This document shows, in pieces, positions 1-11,400 of a stretch of 44,655 nt of DNA. Each line of letters begins with the position of its first letter. Positions within the stretch are counted from its first letter, which is position 1. Both the position numbers and the translations under genes were made by a program. The DNA comes from Pseudomonas sp. A-1 (GTDB taxonomy: Bacteria; Pseudomonadota; Gammaproteobacteria; Pseudomonadales; Pseudomonadaceae). The notes beneath the pieces were generated by a model that had not been told where the DNA came from, ran no database searches, and saw only the letters and a list, made by a program, of their open reading frames with translations. Location of the stretch: the NCBI RefSeq assembly GCF_004801855.1, contig NZ_SSTC01000034.1, positions 1 to 44,655 of the forward strand, read 5' to 3'.

Positions 1-524
1 AGCGCCGGTGCGCTCGCCGGCGCGACGGGTGCGCTAGCGACGGCCGGCAGCGGGCGGGCCGGCGGCGACCACAGCGGCGCCAGCGACTGCGCGCCCAGCC
101 ACAGCAGACCGGCCAGGCTGACGGTGGTCAGGCGCAGCCAGGGCGCCAGCAACCCGTAGGCCAGCAGGGCCAGCAGGACGCCGGCCAGCGACCGCCAGTC
201 GAGGAAGCGCCCGCCCAGCTCGAGCAGGTAGGCCGGCGAGAAGTCCAGCAGCGCCTGCAGGCTCTCCAGCACCCGGCCGACCGGCGGCAGCCAGGAGTCG
301 TGGTAGAGCAGCGCCAGCCCTGCCGGCAGCGCCAGCAAGGTGCGCAGCAGCGCCGCCCCGCGCGGCAGCGGCAGCAGCAGCACGGCGGCCAGCAACAGGT
401 TGGGCAGCACCTGGAAGTTGAGCATGCCCTGCCAGAGCAGGACGAACTTGCCGAGGAAATACAGGTTCCATGCCCCCAGCCCCGGCCAGCGCAGCGCCGC
501 CGTGGTCGCGCCGCCGCCGCTCAC
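1..524 (-). CDS. bcsG: BcsG, cellulose phosphoethanolamine transferase (5' part only)
   Basis: Inner-membrane enzyme that adds phosphoethanolamine to nascent cellulose. Only the first ~174 codons are in the window; the gene runs off the left edge, so the periplasmic alkaline-phosphatase-like catalytic domain cannot be checked. The start is GTG at 524, overlapping the bcsF stop (GTGA), which implies translational coupling. The N-terminus carries WNLYFLGKFVLLWQGMLNFQ, closely similar to the start of E. coli BcsG (WNFYFLVKFGLLWAGYLNF), followed by several hydrophobic membrane segments. Family and order (bcsE-F-G) agree. The transferase activity is inferred from the family. Confidence 0.9.
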   Translation of the reverse strand, partial: MSGGGATTAALRWPGLGAWNLYFLGKFVLLWQGMLNFQVLPNLLLAAVLLLPLPRGAALLRTLLALPAGLALLYHDSWLPPVGRVLESLQALLDFSPAYLLELGGRFLDWRSLAGVLLALLAYGLLAPWLRLTTVSLAGLLWLGAQSLAPLWSPPARPLPAVASAPVAPASAPA

Positions 525-703
525 CGGCGCCCCTCCCCTGCCGGCCGCCGCCGACGCGGCGGATAGGCACGCAGATGGCGCGACGGCAGGAAGCGCAACA
601 GCCGGCCGGCGAGACGGCGCAGCAGGACGAACGCCAGCAACGCCAGCGGCACGCTCAGCAGGGCGGTGACGCCCAGCAGCTGCCAGAGCTGCTCCGTCCT
701 CAT
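521..703 (-). CDS. bcsF: BcsF, small membrane protein of cellulose synthesis
   Basis: A 60-aa protein with one hydrophobic segment (about residues 8-28, LLGVTALLSVPLALLAFVLL) and a basic, Arg-rich tail, the layout of E. coli BcsF (63 aa). BcsF is a single-pass inner-membrane protein that recruits BcsE to the cellulose synthase. Its ATG at 703 overlaps the bcsE stop (ATGA) and its stop overlaps the bcsG start, so the three genes form one tightly coupled unit. Identification rests mainly on position, size and topology because the sequence is short. Confidence 0.85.
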   Translation of the reverse strand: MRTEQLWQLLGVTALLSVPLALLAFVLLRRLAGRLLRFLPSRHLRAYPPRRRRPAGEGRR

Positions 704-2211
704 GCCACCGACTCCAGGGCCGGCCGGCCGATGCGCACCGGCGTCAGCCGTGCGGCCGGCGCCGGCGCGCGCTCCGCCGCGAGCAGCGCCGGCAGGAGCT
801 CGGCGTCGTCTGCGCCCGGTGCCATCTCGTCGACACCGGCGAGCAGGCGCCGGGCGGCGAACAGCTCGCGCCACGGCAGGCGGAACAGGTTGCCAAGGGC
901 ACGCTCGAGGGCGTCCAGCCGGCAGCCGAAGAGGAACAGCCACAGGTCCCCGCCGCTGGCACAGGCCAGGTCGCCGGCACGGCGCAGACGGCACTGGCCG
1001 AGCACCTGGGTCAGGTTCAGGCCTTCGGCCACCCGCAGGTGCAGCAGCAGGTGGCTGACCTCGCCGTGCCGCTCGGCGGCGAGGATGCCGCCGACCAGGG
1101 CCTCGAACTCGCGGCGCGGCAGCAGGCCGCGCTGCGCCGGCGGGCGCAGGCGCGCCAGGATCGCCGGCAGATCCTCCGGCAGGGTGCGCGTCCAGCGGTG
1201 GCCGTGCAGGCTGTCCAGCAGGGTGAGGAAGCGCGACAGGCTGGTGCCGCACGGCACGATCAGGCTGGCACCGCAGGCCAGCAGCAGTTGCTCGTCCAGA
1301 TAGCGCAGGCAGGGCGCCATCTCGCGCACCACCAGGCGCAGTTCCCGGCCGCGGCGCCGCCGCAGGTGGTGGAGGTGCTCGGCCAGCGCCCCGACGCGGG
1401 CATTGTCGTCGAGGCTGAAGATCACGCAGGCGGCCGTAGCGCCCTCGGCGGCTGCCAGCAGCGCCGCATCGTCGTCGAACAGCCGCCAGTGCGCGGACAG
1501 CGGCGGCGCGCCTTCGAGCACCGCCCGGCGGGCCAGGTGACGGTACTGGTCGCTGGCCGCCGCCGGCACACCGGCAGCATCCGCCGCCGGCCGGGCGACG
1601 AAGCCGTCCGGCCGGCGCGCGAGCGGCATCTCGCCGGCGCCCTGGACGCCGAGCGCGTTGCGCCAGTAGTGCAGCTGGTAATGCGGGGCGCCGCGACTGT
1701 GCAGCAGCTGCGCCAGCCCGGCCAGCGGCTCGCTGCAGCCCTGCAGCCGCTCGCACAGCATCGGCGCGCCGGCGTGGCTGAGCACCAGCAGGGTGCAGCC
1801 GTGCTCGGCCAGCCAGGCATGCTGGGCGGCGCACCAGGCCTCCAGGCGGCCGGCGTCGAAGGAATCCCAGATGCTCGCCGGCGCCAGCAGCAGGATCGCC
1901 ATGCCGCGCGGCGCCCGCAGGCGGCGCAGCTCGCGGCCGAGCACGCGCAGGACGCCGGCGGCGTCCTCCTCGGCGAAGGCATAGGGCCACAGCGTGCCGG
2001 GGCCGCGGTCGGCGGCCAGCCCGTCGAGCACGCCGTCCGGCGAGTCGCCGCAGACCACCAGGATCGCCTGTGCCTCGTCGGCCATCCCGGCCAGAACCTG
2101 GCGGGCGAGCAGCACGGAATCCTCCGCCCGCTCCCCCGCCAGCCAGTAAAGCGCTCCCTGCCGCATCTGCATCCATTCGTCCCGCAGACCCGGAACAGCC
2201 AGGGACATCAT
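700..2211 (-). CDS. bcsE: BcsE, c-di-GMP-binding cellulose biosynthesis regulator
   Basis: A 503-aa cytosolic regulator of cellulose/pEtN-cellulose secretion. The C-terminal half has the GIL (GGDEF I-site-like) domain: REMAPCLRYLDEQLLLACGA (about residues 296-315) contains the RxxD c-di-GMP-binding motif (RYLD, ~303-306) and is followed by LIVPCGTSLSRFLTLLDSL. The segment VLEGAPPLSAHWRLFDD (~231-247) is also typical of BcsE. I chose the ATG at 2211 (a second ATG follows at 2208) because it matches the E. coli N-terminus; the frame is open further up to 2313, but that stretch is Arg-rich and has no family similarity. The Shine-Dalgarno sequence is weak. It is the first gene of bcsE-F-G and divergent from tex. 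Confidence 0.93.
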   Translation of the reverse strand: MMSLAVPGLRDEWMQMRQGALYWLAGERAEDSVLLARQVLAGMADEAQAILVVCGDSPDGVLDGLAADRGPGTLWPYAFAEEDAAGVLRVLGRELRRLRAPRGMAILLLAPASIWDSFDAGRLEAWCAAQHAWLAEHGCTLLVLSHAGAPMLCERLQGCSEPLAGLAQLLHSRGAPHYQLHYWRNALGVQGAGEMPLARRPDGFVARPAADAAGVPAAASDQYRHLARRAVLEGAPPLSAHWRLFDDDAALLAAAEGATAACVIFSLDDNARVGALAEHLHHLRRRRGRELRLVVREMAPCLRYLDEQLLLACGASLIVPCGTSLSRFLTLLDSLHGHRWTRTLPEDLPAILARLRPPAQRGLLPRREFEALVGGILAAERHGEVSHLLLHLRVAEGLNLTQVLGQCRLRRAGDLACASGGDLWLFLFGCRLDALERALGNLFRLPWRELFAARRLLAGVDEMAPGADDAELLPALLAAERAPAPAARLTPVRIGRPALESVA

Positions 2212-2342
2212 GCCCACTGCCGCAACCCCCTCACGAAACTCCCTGCACCGACTCCGGCGGTGCGCCCTCGCCTGCTCGCGACGGGCACCGCCAAGTCCGC
2301 CAAACCAGCGCAACTCGATGAAAATGTGAAACGGCGCATCTC

Positions 2343-2365
2343 GCGCACGAACGACCGTCGTGCGC
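2343..2365. promoter_or_regulatory. Dyad symmetry upstream of bcsE
   Basis: Perfect inverted repeat GCGCACGA, 7-nt spacer, TCGTGCGC, in the 446-bp bcsE/tex divergent region and about 130 bp upstream of the bcsE start. It could be an operator or a leader hairpin of the bcsE mRNA; the sequence alone does not decide. The rest of 2212-2657 shows an AT-richer stretch at ~2415-2520 suited to a promoter, and no gene I can support. Confidence 0.35.
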
Positions 2366-2596
2366 TGCGCATGACTGCAAGGCCTGCGCCGCCTGCCTAA
2401 CGCCCGGCAGACGCCACTTTATTGACGATTTTTATGCGAAAAGCATCACGCTAACACCGGCATTAAATCGCAATTTGTTTGCTCGATCCAGACGATGTCG
2501 AAAAAATGACGACCAGTCCCTTGCAATGCCGCAAACACCCTCACCAGCGCAGGGGCCGCCATCGGCGGCGCCCCCTGCGCGGCCGCGCGCCATGGT

Positions 2597-2602
2597 TATA
2601 AT
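2597..2602 (+). promoter_or_regulatory. Likely -10 element of the tex promoter
   Basis: A consensus TATAAT hexamer 55 nt upstream of the tex ATG, in otherwise GC-rich DNA. No good -35 hexamer lies 16-18 nt upstream, so the start site is only inferred (about 2609). Confidence 0.45.
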
Positions 2603-2657
2603 CCATCCCTTTGCGGCCGCCCGTCGGCCACCTTCTCCCGCAGTCGCAGGAAGTCAT

Positions 2658-4985
<2,328 letters not shown>

Positions 4986-4986
4986 G

Positions 4987-5370
4987 ATGACCGACGTCCG
5001 CGAAGTGACCACCAGCGCCTTCAGCCACCTGCTCGGCTGCGAGCCCGTGCGCATCGACGGCGGCGAGGCCGAGGTGCGTCTGCCGCTGAAGTCCGAGCTG
5101 CGCAACCGCGCCGGCAAGCTGCACGGCGGGGCGATCTTCAGCCTGGTCGACATCGCCATGGGCCTGGCCTGCTCCAGCGCCCACGGCTTCGAGCGCAAGA
5201 GCGTCACGGTCGAGTGCAAGATCAACTACATGCGCGCCATCGACGACGGCGAGGTGCTGTGCAGCGCGAAGGTGATACACCATGGCAGCCGCACCCTGGT
5301 GGTGGACGCCGAGGTGCGCCAGGGCGAGGCGCTGGTCGCCCGCGCCCAGGGCACCTTCATGCTGGTCTAA
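4987..5370 (+). CDS. PaaI-like hotdog-fold acyl-CoA thioesterase
   Basis: A 127-aa single-domain hotdog protein. The segment [20 protein letters not shown] (~38-57) is the HGGxxxxLxDxA motif of PaaI/YbgC-type thioesterases, with Asp as the likely catalytic residue on the long helix. The C-terminal strands ([24 protein letters not shown]) fit the fold. The ATG is one base after the tex stop, so the two are probably cotranscribed and translationally coupled. The natural acyl-CoA substrate is unknown; a phenylacetyl-CoA role is not supported by the neighbours. Confidence 0.88.
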   Translation: MTDVREVTTSAFSHLLGCEPVRIDGGEAEVRLPLKSELRNRAGKLHGGAIFSLVDIAMGLACSSAHGFERKSVTVECKINYMRAIDDGEVLCSAKVIHHGSRTLVVDAEVRQGEALVARAQGTFMLV

Positions 5371-5376
5371 GCTGCT

Positions 5377-5463
5377 CCCGCAGGGTGGGAAACGGCCGCG
5401 GGCCTTTCCCGCCGCCTGCACGGTAACGGTGGAAAAGCGCGGCGCGAGTTTCCACCCTGCGGG
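5377..5463. repeat. Nested palindromic intergenic element (REP-like)
   Basis: Starts 7 nt after the thioesterase stop. The outer arms CCCGCAGGGTGGGAAAC (5377-5393) and GTTTCCACCCTGCGGG (5448-5463) are inverted copies differing by one missing C. Inside the left part, GGGAAA-c-GGCC / GGCC-TTTCCC (5387-5410) forms a second hairpin with a 3-nt loop. It may end tex-thioesterase transcription. Similar in design to the elements at 29121 and 31057. Confidence 0.6.
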
Positions 5464-5495
5464 CTGCGCCGGCCGCACGACAGGCTCCTGCCCCC

Positions 5496-5524
5496 TTGAG
5501 ACTGCCGTCCGTCGCCCCCATAGT
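5496..5524 (+). promoter_or_regulatory. Candidate sigma-70 promoter of gshA
   Basis: TTGAGA (5496-5501), 17-nt spacer, CATAGT (5519-5524): 5/6 and 4/6 consensus matches, 31 nt before the gshA start codon. Predicted from sequence only. Confidence 0.45.
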
Positions 5525-5554
5525 GCGGCATATTTGCCAACAGGAATCCGACTT

Positions 5555-7138
5555 TTGAGCGACCTACTTTCCCGCCGCCTGGCCCTGCTCGCGAGCGCCG
5601 ATAAGCTCGACCTGCTGCGCCACTGCCGGCACGGCCTGGAGAAGGAGAGCCTGCGCGTCGACCCCGCCGGCCACCTGGCACTGACCCCGCACCCCGCCGC
5701 GCTGGGCGCGGCGCTGACCCACGAGCAGATCACCACCGACTACTCCGAGGCGCTGCTGGAATTCATCACCGCCGCCTGGGAAGACCCGGCGCGCACCCTC
5801 GACGAGCTAGACGCCATCCACCGCTTCGCCTACGCGCGGATGGGCGCGGAGCAGCTGTGGACCCACTCGATGCCCTGCCACCTGCCGGACGAGGCGAGCA
5901 TCCCCATCGCCGAATACGGCGCGAGCCACATCGGTCGCCTCAAGCACGTCTACCGCAAGGGCCTGGCGGTGCGCTACGGCAAGGCCATGCAGTGCATCGC
6001 CGGCATCCACTACAACTTCTCGCTGCCCGAGGCGCTGTGGCCGCTGCTGCAGGAGGCGGAGGGCGACACCAGCACGGCGCAGGACGGGCAGTCAGCACGC
6101 TACATCGCGCTGATCCGCAACTTCCGCCGCTACAGCTGGCTGCTGATGTACCTGTTCGGCGCCTCGCCGGCAGTCGACGCCGGCTTCCTCGCGGGCCGCG
6201 AGCACGGCCTGGAGACGCTCGGCGAGGGCACCCTGTACCTGCCTTGGGCCACCAGCCTGCGCATGAGCGACCTTGGCTACCAGAACAACGCCCAGGCCAG
6301 CCTGCGCCCCTGCTACAACGACCTCGACAGCTATCTGGCCAGCCTGCGCCAGGCGGTATCGACGCCATATCCGCCCTACGAGGCCATCGGCCTGCACGAC
6401 CAGGACGGCGAATGGCTGCAGCTCAACACCAACGTGCTGCAGATCGAGAACGAGTACTACTCGAGCATCCGCCCCAAGCGCGTGGTCAACCGCGGCGAGC
6501 GGCCGATCCAGGCGCTTGCCGCGCGCGGCGTGCAGTACGTCGAGGTGCGCTGCCTGGACATCGACCCCTTCCTGCCGCTGGGCATCGACCTGCCCACCGC
6601 GCGCTTCCTCGACGCCTTCCTGCTGTTCTGCGCCCTGGAGGACAGCCCGCTGCTGTCCGGCGACGAGTGCCGCGCCTGCACCGGCAACTTCGCCCTGACC
6701 GTCAAGCAGGGTCGCAAGCCCGGCCTGCAGCTCAGCCGCCGCGGCCAGGAGATCGCCCTCAAGGACTGGGGCCTCGAACTGCTGGAGCGCATCGCCGCCT
6801 GCGCCGAGCTGCTCGACGCCGCCCATGGCGACGACCTGCACCGCCAGGCACTGGCCAGCCAGCGCGCCAAGCTGGAGGACGCCCGCCTGACCCCGTCGGC
6901 GCGGGTGCTGCAGAGCCTGCGCGAGGACCGGCTGAGCTTCCACGCCTTCGCCCTGCGCCAGTCCGAGCGCCACGCCGCCTGGTTCCGCGGCCGGCCGCTG
7001 GACGCCGCGCAACTGACCGTCTTCGAACAGTCCGCCAGCGCCTCGCTGGCCGCCCAGGCCGAACTGGAAGCCGGGCAGCAGGGCAGCTTCGAAGAGTTCG
7101 TCGAGCGTTACATGGCGGCGATCGAGCCGACCCGCTAG
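5555..7138 (+). CDS. gshA: Glutamate-cysteine ligase, first step of glutathione synthesis
   Basis: A 527-aa cytosolic ATP-dependent ligase joining L-glutamate and L-cysteine to gamma-glutamylcysteine. It is the proteobacterial class I family: [11 protein letters not shown] near the N-terminus, [25 protein letters not shown], and the arginine-rich YSSIRPKR / [12 protein letters not shown] segments that are hallmarks of the active site. The length equals that of Pseudomonas GshA (~527 aa). The start is TTG at 5555 (reading [11 protein letters not shown] after Met), with AGGA about 9 nt upstream; the frame stays open back to 5282, but that stretch overlaps the thioesterase gene and the palindromic element. 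Monocistronic by spacing. Confidence 0.96.
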   Translation: MSDLLSRRLALLASADKLDLLRHCRHGLEKESLRVDPAGHLALTPHPAALGAALTHEQITTDYSEALLEFITAAWEDPARTLDELDAIHRFAYARMGAEQLWTHSMPCHLPDEASIPIAEYGASHIGRLKHVYRKGLAVRYGKAMQCIAGIHYNFSLPEALWPLLQEAEGDTSTAQDGQSARYIALIRNFRRYSWLLMYLFGASPAVDAGFLAGREHGLETLGEGTLYLPWATSLRMSDLGYQNNAQASLRPCYNDLDSYLASLRQAVSTPYPPYEAIGLHDQDGEWLQLNTNVLQIENEYYSSIRPKRVVNRGERPIQALAARGVQYVEVRCLDIDPFLPLGIDLPTARFLDAFLLFCALEDSPLLSGDECRACTGNFALTVKQGRKPGLQLSRRGQEIALKDWGLELLERIAACAELLDAAHGDDLHRQALASQRAKLEDARLTPSARVLQSLREDRLSFHAFALRQSERHAAWFRGRPLDAAQLTVFEQSASASLAAQAELEAGQQGSFEEFVERYMAAIEPTR

Positions 7139-7146
7139 CCCCCGTC

Positions 7147-7166
7147 GCCCCGCCGTCCGGCGGGGC
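7147..7166 (+). terminator. GC-rich hairpin after gshA, possible terminator
   Basis: GCCCCGCC, loop GTCC, GGCGGGGC, starting 8 nt after the gshA stop. There is no U-run after it (CACTCCCCT follows), so it is at best a weak intrinsic terminator or an mRNA 3'-end stabiliser. Confidence 0.4.
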
Positions 7167-7180
7167 CACTCCCCTGCCCT

Positions 7181-7191
7181 CCCCCCCCCCC
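7181..7191. repeat. Homopolymer tract of 11 C
   Basis: An uninterrupted run of 11 cytosines between two hairpins downstream of gshA. It lies in non-coding DNA, about 256 nt before the LysR start. It could be slippage-prone in vivo or a sequencing uncertainty. Confidence 0.7.
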
Positions 7192-7257
7192 GCTCCGCCG
7201 GCAATCCGCCGCCGGAAGCACACGCCTGTCCGCCTGTCCGGCACGCCCGTCGAGCGC

Positions 7258-7284
7258 GTGGCGGCGGCAATCTGCCGCCGCCAC
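7258..7284 (+). terminator. Strong hairpin in the gshA-lysR gap
   Basis: GTGGCGGCGGCA, loop ATC, TGCCGCCGCCAC: a perfect 12-bp stem. A T5 run occurs only ~17 nt further on (CCTGTTTTTCG), so it is an imperfect terminator candidate for gshA read-through. Confidence 0.4.
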
Positions 7285-7335
7285 CACAAGAACGCCTGTT
7301 TTTCGTCGCAACTCATGCGCAAAAAAGAAATATCC

Positions 7336-7365
7336 AGCATATCGCCAAAATAATGGCGATATGCT
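7336..7365. promoter_or_regulatory. Perfect palindrome upstream of the LysR gene, likely operator
   Basis: AGCATATCGCCA (7336-7347), spacer AAATAA, TGGCGATATGCT (7354-7365). It sits in a strongly AT-rich island (7319-7390), 82 bp before the LysR start. A -10-like TATCAT (7365-7370) abuts the right arm, and the T-N11-A rule of LysR boxes is satisfied within the dyad. Probably the autoregulatory site of the neighbouring regulator; inferred, not shown. Confidence 0.5.
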
Positions 7366-7447
7366 ATCATTTACATATAACTAAAAACATGCGTGTCGCT
7401 GTCGCCTTGCCCCTTGCGATCCGCACGAGGATATTCACGGATAGAAA

Positions 7448-8413
7448 ATGCCCCGCAGCCAGAGCAACCCCCTCGACGCGCCCCGCGCCTCCGTCAGCAT
7501 CGCCACGACCGACAACCTCACCGACTTCTACCTGCTCGCCCAGGTGATCGAATCCGGCGGCTTCTCCGCCGCCGCCAAGCGGACCGGGATCAGCAAGTCG
7601 CGCCTGAGCCGGCGCATCATCGAACTCGAGCGGCGCCTGGGCAGCCAGCTGCTGCTGCGCAGCACCCGCACGCTCACCGTGACCCCGGCCGGCGAAGAAG
7701 TCTTCCAGCACATCCAGGACATGCTCCGCGCCGCCCGGGCCGCCGAAAGCAGCATCCAGCAGTTCCTCGAGGAGCCCTGCGGGCTGGTGCGCATCTGCAC
7801 CCCCCCTCTGGTGGAGGAGCTGCTGGCCGAGCCGCTCGCCCGCTTCGCCATGCTCCACCCCCGGGTACGCATCGCCCTCAGCCCGGGCGACGGCGTGCGG
7901 GAGCTGCTCAGCCAGCGCGTCGACCTGGCCTTCAACCTCGGCGCAGTGCCCGGCGACAGCCTCGAGCTGGTGCTGCACCCCCTCGCCCAGTTGCGTCTGG
8001 TCTGCGTGGCCAGCCCCGCCCTGCTGGAGGAACTGGGCCAGCCGCAGAGCCCCGAACAGGTCGACCAGAGCCGTTTCCTCAGCCTCGGCCTGCCCCATGC
8101 GCCGGAAGCCTGGCAGTTGCGCGACGCCACGGAAGCCGGCGGCAATCCGAGCTACGTGTCGCACAGCCTGACGGCGCTGCGCAGCGCCGCCCGGGCCGGC
8201 CTCGGCCTCGCCCAGCTGCCGCTGTACGCCTGCCTCGACGATCTGCACGAGGGCCGGCTGCAGCTCGCCCTGGAGCACTTCGAACCCGCCCCCTGCCCGA
8301 TCCAGGCCATGACGCCGCCCGCCCGGATGGTGCCCCAGGCGGTGCGCGCGCTGATCCAGTTCCTACGCGAACAGCTGCCCCACTGCCAGGCGCGCGGCAT
8401 CCTCGCTCCGTAG
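7448..8413 (+). CDS. LysR-family transcriptional regulator
   Basis: A 321-aa regulator. The N-terminal winged helix-turn-helix is clear (about residues 27-86): FYLLAQVIESGGFSAAAKRT, then ISKSRLSRRIIELERRLGSQ and LLRSTRTLTVTPAGEE. The rest is the substrate-binding-like effector domain. The 26 residues before the HTH are longer than usual for LysR proteins, but no later ATG fits; GGATAG lies just upstream of ATG 7448. It is convergent with the DUF11 cluster (20-nt gap) and follows gshA after 309 nt. Target genes are unknown; autoregulation at 7336-7365 is the simplest guess. The family is sure, the specific role is not. Confidence 0.92.
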   Translation: MPRSQSNPLDAPRASVSIATTDNLTDFYLLAQVIESGGFSAAAKRTGISKSRLSRRIIELERRLGSQLLLRSTRTLTVTPAGEEVFQHIQDMLRAARAAESSIQQFLEEPCGLVRICTPPLVEELLAEPLARFAMLHPRVRIALSPGDGVRELLSQRVDLAFNLGAVPGDSLELVLHPLAQLRLVCVASPALLEELGQPQSPEQVDQSRFLSLGLPHAPEAWQLRDATEAGGNPSYVSHSLTALRSAARAGLGLAQLPLYACLDDLHEGRLQLALEHFEPAPCPIQAMTPPARMVPQAVRALIQFLREQLPHCQARGILAP

Positions 8414-8433
8414 CCGGCCTGAGGGGCGGCCGC

Positions 8434-11400
8434 TCACATCCCCTCCACCCGCACCCGGTACTCGACCCGTCCCTCGGCGCCCGACGGCAGGGCGCCGCCG
8501 AGACGCCAGACCACCGCACCGACGCCGCCCTCGGCAGGCGCCTCGCTGGTCGTGCAGCTGGCGATGCCGGCCGGCAGCGGCAGGCGGCACGCCGCGCTGC
8601 CGCCGACGTAGACGGTATAGGCCGGGGTGGCGTCGCGGATCTCCACATCGCTGACGCTGTCGGCGCCGGCATTGCGATAGGTCAGCGTATAGGTCAGCAC
8701 GTCCCCGGCCATCGCCGTGCCCCGGTCGACCGCCTTGAGCAGGACCAGCGCCTCGCGCTCGCTGGCCGTGACCAGGTCCTGCACGCTGCGTGCGCTGCTG
8801 CGCAGGGGCTGGTCCGCCGCGTCGGCATAACTCATCTCGGCACGCAAGGCGGCCCGCCACTGGGCGTTGATCGGCGCTCCCGAGGGCACCAGCACGCGCA
8901 GCAGCAGGCAGTGGCGCTGCCCCGCGCTCACCGCCAGCGCGGCGCCCAGCACCGCCTCGCCGGCGTCGAGGCTGCCGTTGCAGTTGGCATCGCCGAACAG
9001 CCGGGTATCCCAGCCGGGAATGTCCGGATTCGGCAGCGGGTCGGCCACGGCGAATCGCACGCTGCCACGGCTGGGCGCGGTGAAGGTGTGCGGCAGGTAC
9101 AGCGTGCTGCCCGGCGCGGAGGAGCGCACCTGGTCCGGCGCCAGGACCGGCTCGCGCACGTCGCCGAAGTCCACGCCCTGGTAGCTGCCGCCCGCCGGGG
9201 TGAAGCGCAGACGGTCGTCGAACGGCGAGGGATTGTCCGGTGCCGCGATGTTGCCGGCGCTTTCGCTGATGGAGAGAAAACCGGCCGGGGTGTCGGCGAC
9301 CACTTCGAGATCGCCGCCAGTCGCCGGCAGGATGAAGCGGTAGAAGCCATCCGCCGCGGTCCGGGTCTCGGCGAGCTGCGTGGCCCCGGCATCGAGCAGA
9401 CGCACGCTGACGCCGGCCAGGCCGCTCTCGGCGCCATCCGGGATGCCGTTGTGGGCGATGCCGCCTCCCGCGCCGTTGTCCTCGAACACCCGCCCCTCGA
9501 GCAGGTTGCCGCCACGCCGCAGGCCGAAGTCCTGCCCGCTCGCAGCGCCGGCCACGACCAGGTCGAGACGGCCGGAGACCGGGGCGACGAACTGGAAGCC
9601 GGCCGGGCTGGCCACGCTCGCCGACAGCTCGGCATCGGTCACCAGCAGCCGGTAGGGGCCGACCGGAACCCCGGCGAAGGCATAGGTGCCGGCCCCCGCG
9701 TTCACCTGCAGCGACTCGACGACCTCCCCGGTATCGCGGACCAGGCTGACCCACAGTGGCGCGCCGGCCGCCCAGTCCTCGCCGCCGTCGCGCACGCCGT
9801 TGCCCTGCAGGTCCTCGTAGACCTGGCCGGAAATCGCATGGCCCGGCTCGGTGGCGATCACCACCGTGGAAGTGTTGTTGGCCAGCGCCGGGTCGGCGGC
9901 ATCGGCCGCCCGCGACACCGTGGCGGTGTTGGACAGCGTCGCCCCGGCCGCCGCAGACAGCGTGCCGCGGATGCGGAACACCGCCCGGGCGCCGGCACGC
10001 AGGCTGACCAGCGCGTCCAGGTTGCCCGTGCCGCTGGCCGTGGCGCATGCCGATACCTGATCCGCCGGCAGCAGCCCCGGCTCGACGATCTCGCAACTCC
10101 AGCGCAGCCCCGACAGGGTGGCGGCGAAACTGTCCTGCACCCGCGCATCGCGGGCGAAGGTGTCGCTGCTCAGGTTGTCCACGGTGAGGGTGTAGGCCAC
10201 CGCACCGCCGCGCCCCACCGGGGCGAAATCGGCGGTCTTGACGATGCGCAGGTCGGCGGTGCGCACGGTCACCTCGGAAGACACCGCCGGCTGGTCGGAG
10301 GGCACGTAGGTCCAGGCATCCAGCCCCTTTTCGTTGCCCCAGGTGCCGCTGTAGCTCATCGCCGGCGAACTGCTGCTGGACAGCCCCTCCAGGTTGGTCA
10401 GCGGCACCGGCTGCCCGCTGCCGGCCACCAGCGAATGGTCCCAGTACAGCAGGTCGTCGGGCCACTGGCTGGCGGACGGCCCGTTCAGGCGGCGCACGGT
10501 GAGCCGCTGGCTGCGCTCGACGTCGAAGAACGGGAAGTGGATCTCGCCACCGAACAGGGTGGCGGTGAAGTTGTAGGACAGCGTGCCGCTGGTGTAGATC
10601 GGGTTGCCGGCGCCGTCGAGGCCATCCCACACCAGGCTGCCCTCGCCGGGCGGGGCGACGCCGGTCAGCACCCGGTCGACGTTGACGCCGTTGGCGCTCA
10701 GCGGAATGACGATGCGCACCGACAGGGTCTCGCTGGCCGAGTTGGTGTAGTAGAAGGTGCCGCCGCCGCCGCTGACCCCGGCCGCCTGGCCGCTGGTGCC
10801 GTCCTTGCCGACGAAGCGCACGTCCTCGACCTGCGGCGGCAGGATCGGCAGCGCCAGACGCAGCCAGTCGTCGCCGCCGGCCCAGTAGCTGGCCTCGCTC
10901 GGCAGGTCCGCCGCCGGCGGGTTGAAGAACGTCTTGTGGGTGACGTTGATCCCGGAGTCGGACTGGTCGGGACGGTGGAAGCTGTAGCCGGCCTGCAGGA
11001 CGCCAGAGGAAGTGGCCAGCGACTTGAACACCGGATTGCCGGTCGAGGACGACAGGAAGCCGCGATTGTTGGCGAAGAAGATGTAGCCGAAGGGATCGAC
11101 CACCTGCTGCTGGCTGAACAGGTAGCCCTCGTTGTTCAGCACGTAGACGTTCAGGTAGACGTAGTTGTTGCCGTTGCCGCCGGAGTTCAGCGGCAGGTAG
11201 TCGGCCCATACCCGCCCGCTCAGCGGCGTGTTGCTGCTGGCACTCTGGAATACCGTCACGTCCCAGGCGGCGATCAGGCTGCCAGTGCTCGGCTGGCTCC
11301 AGATGGCGTTCGCCAAGAGCCCAGTGGGGGGGTTGGTCGCAGCGCCGTCGGGACCGAGGAACTCCACGCGCCAGATGCCGGTTTCCCCCGCCGGAACCGT

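Noticed and set aside
2475-2657. 61-codon N-terminal extension of tex
   Set aside because: Pro/Arg-rich, contains the TATAAT element, and not part of the Tex family; ATG 2658 has a proper ribosome-binding site.
7353-7547. 64-codon plus-strand frame ahead of and into the LysR gene
   Set aside because: Overlaps the palindrome and then the LysR gene out of frame; Arg/Pro/Ser/Thr-rich shadow.
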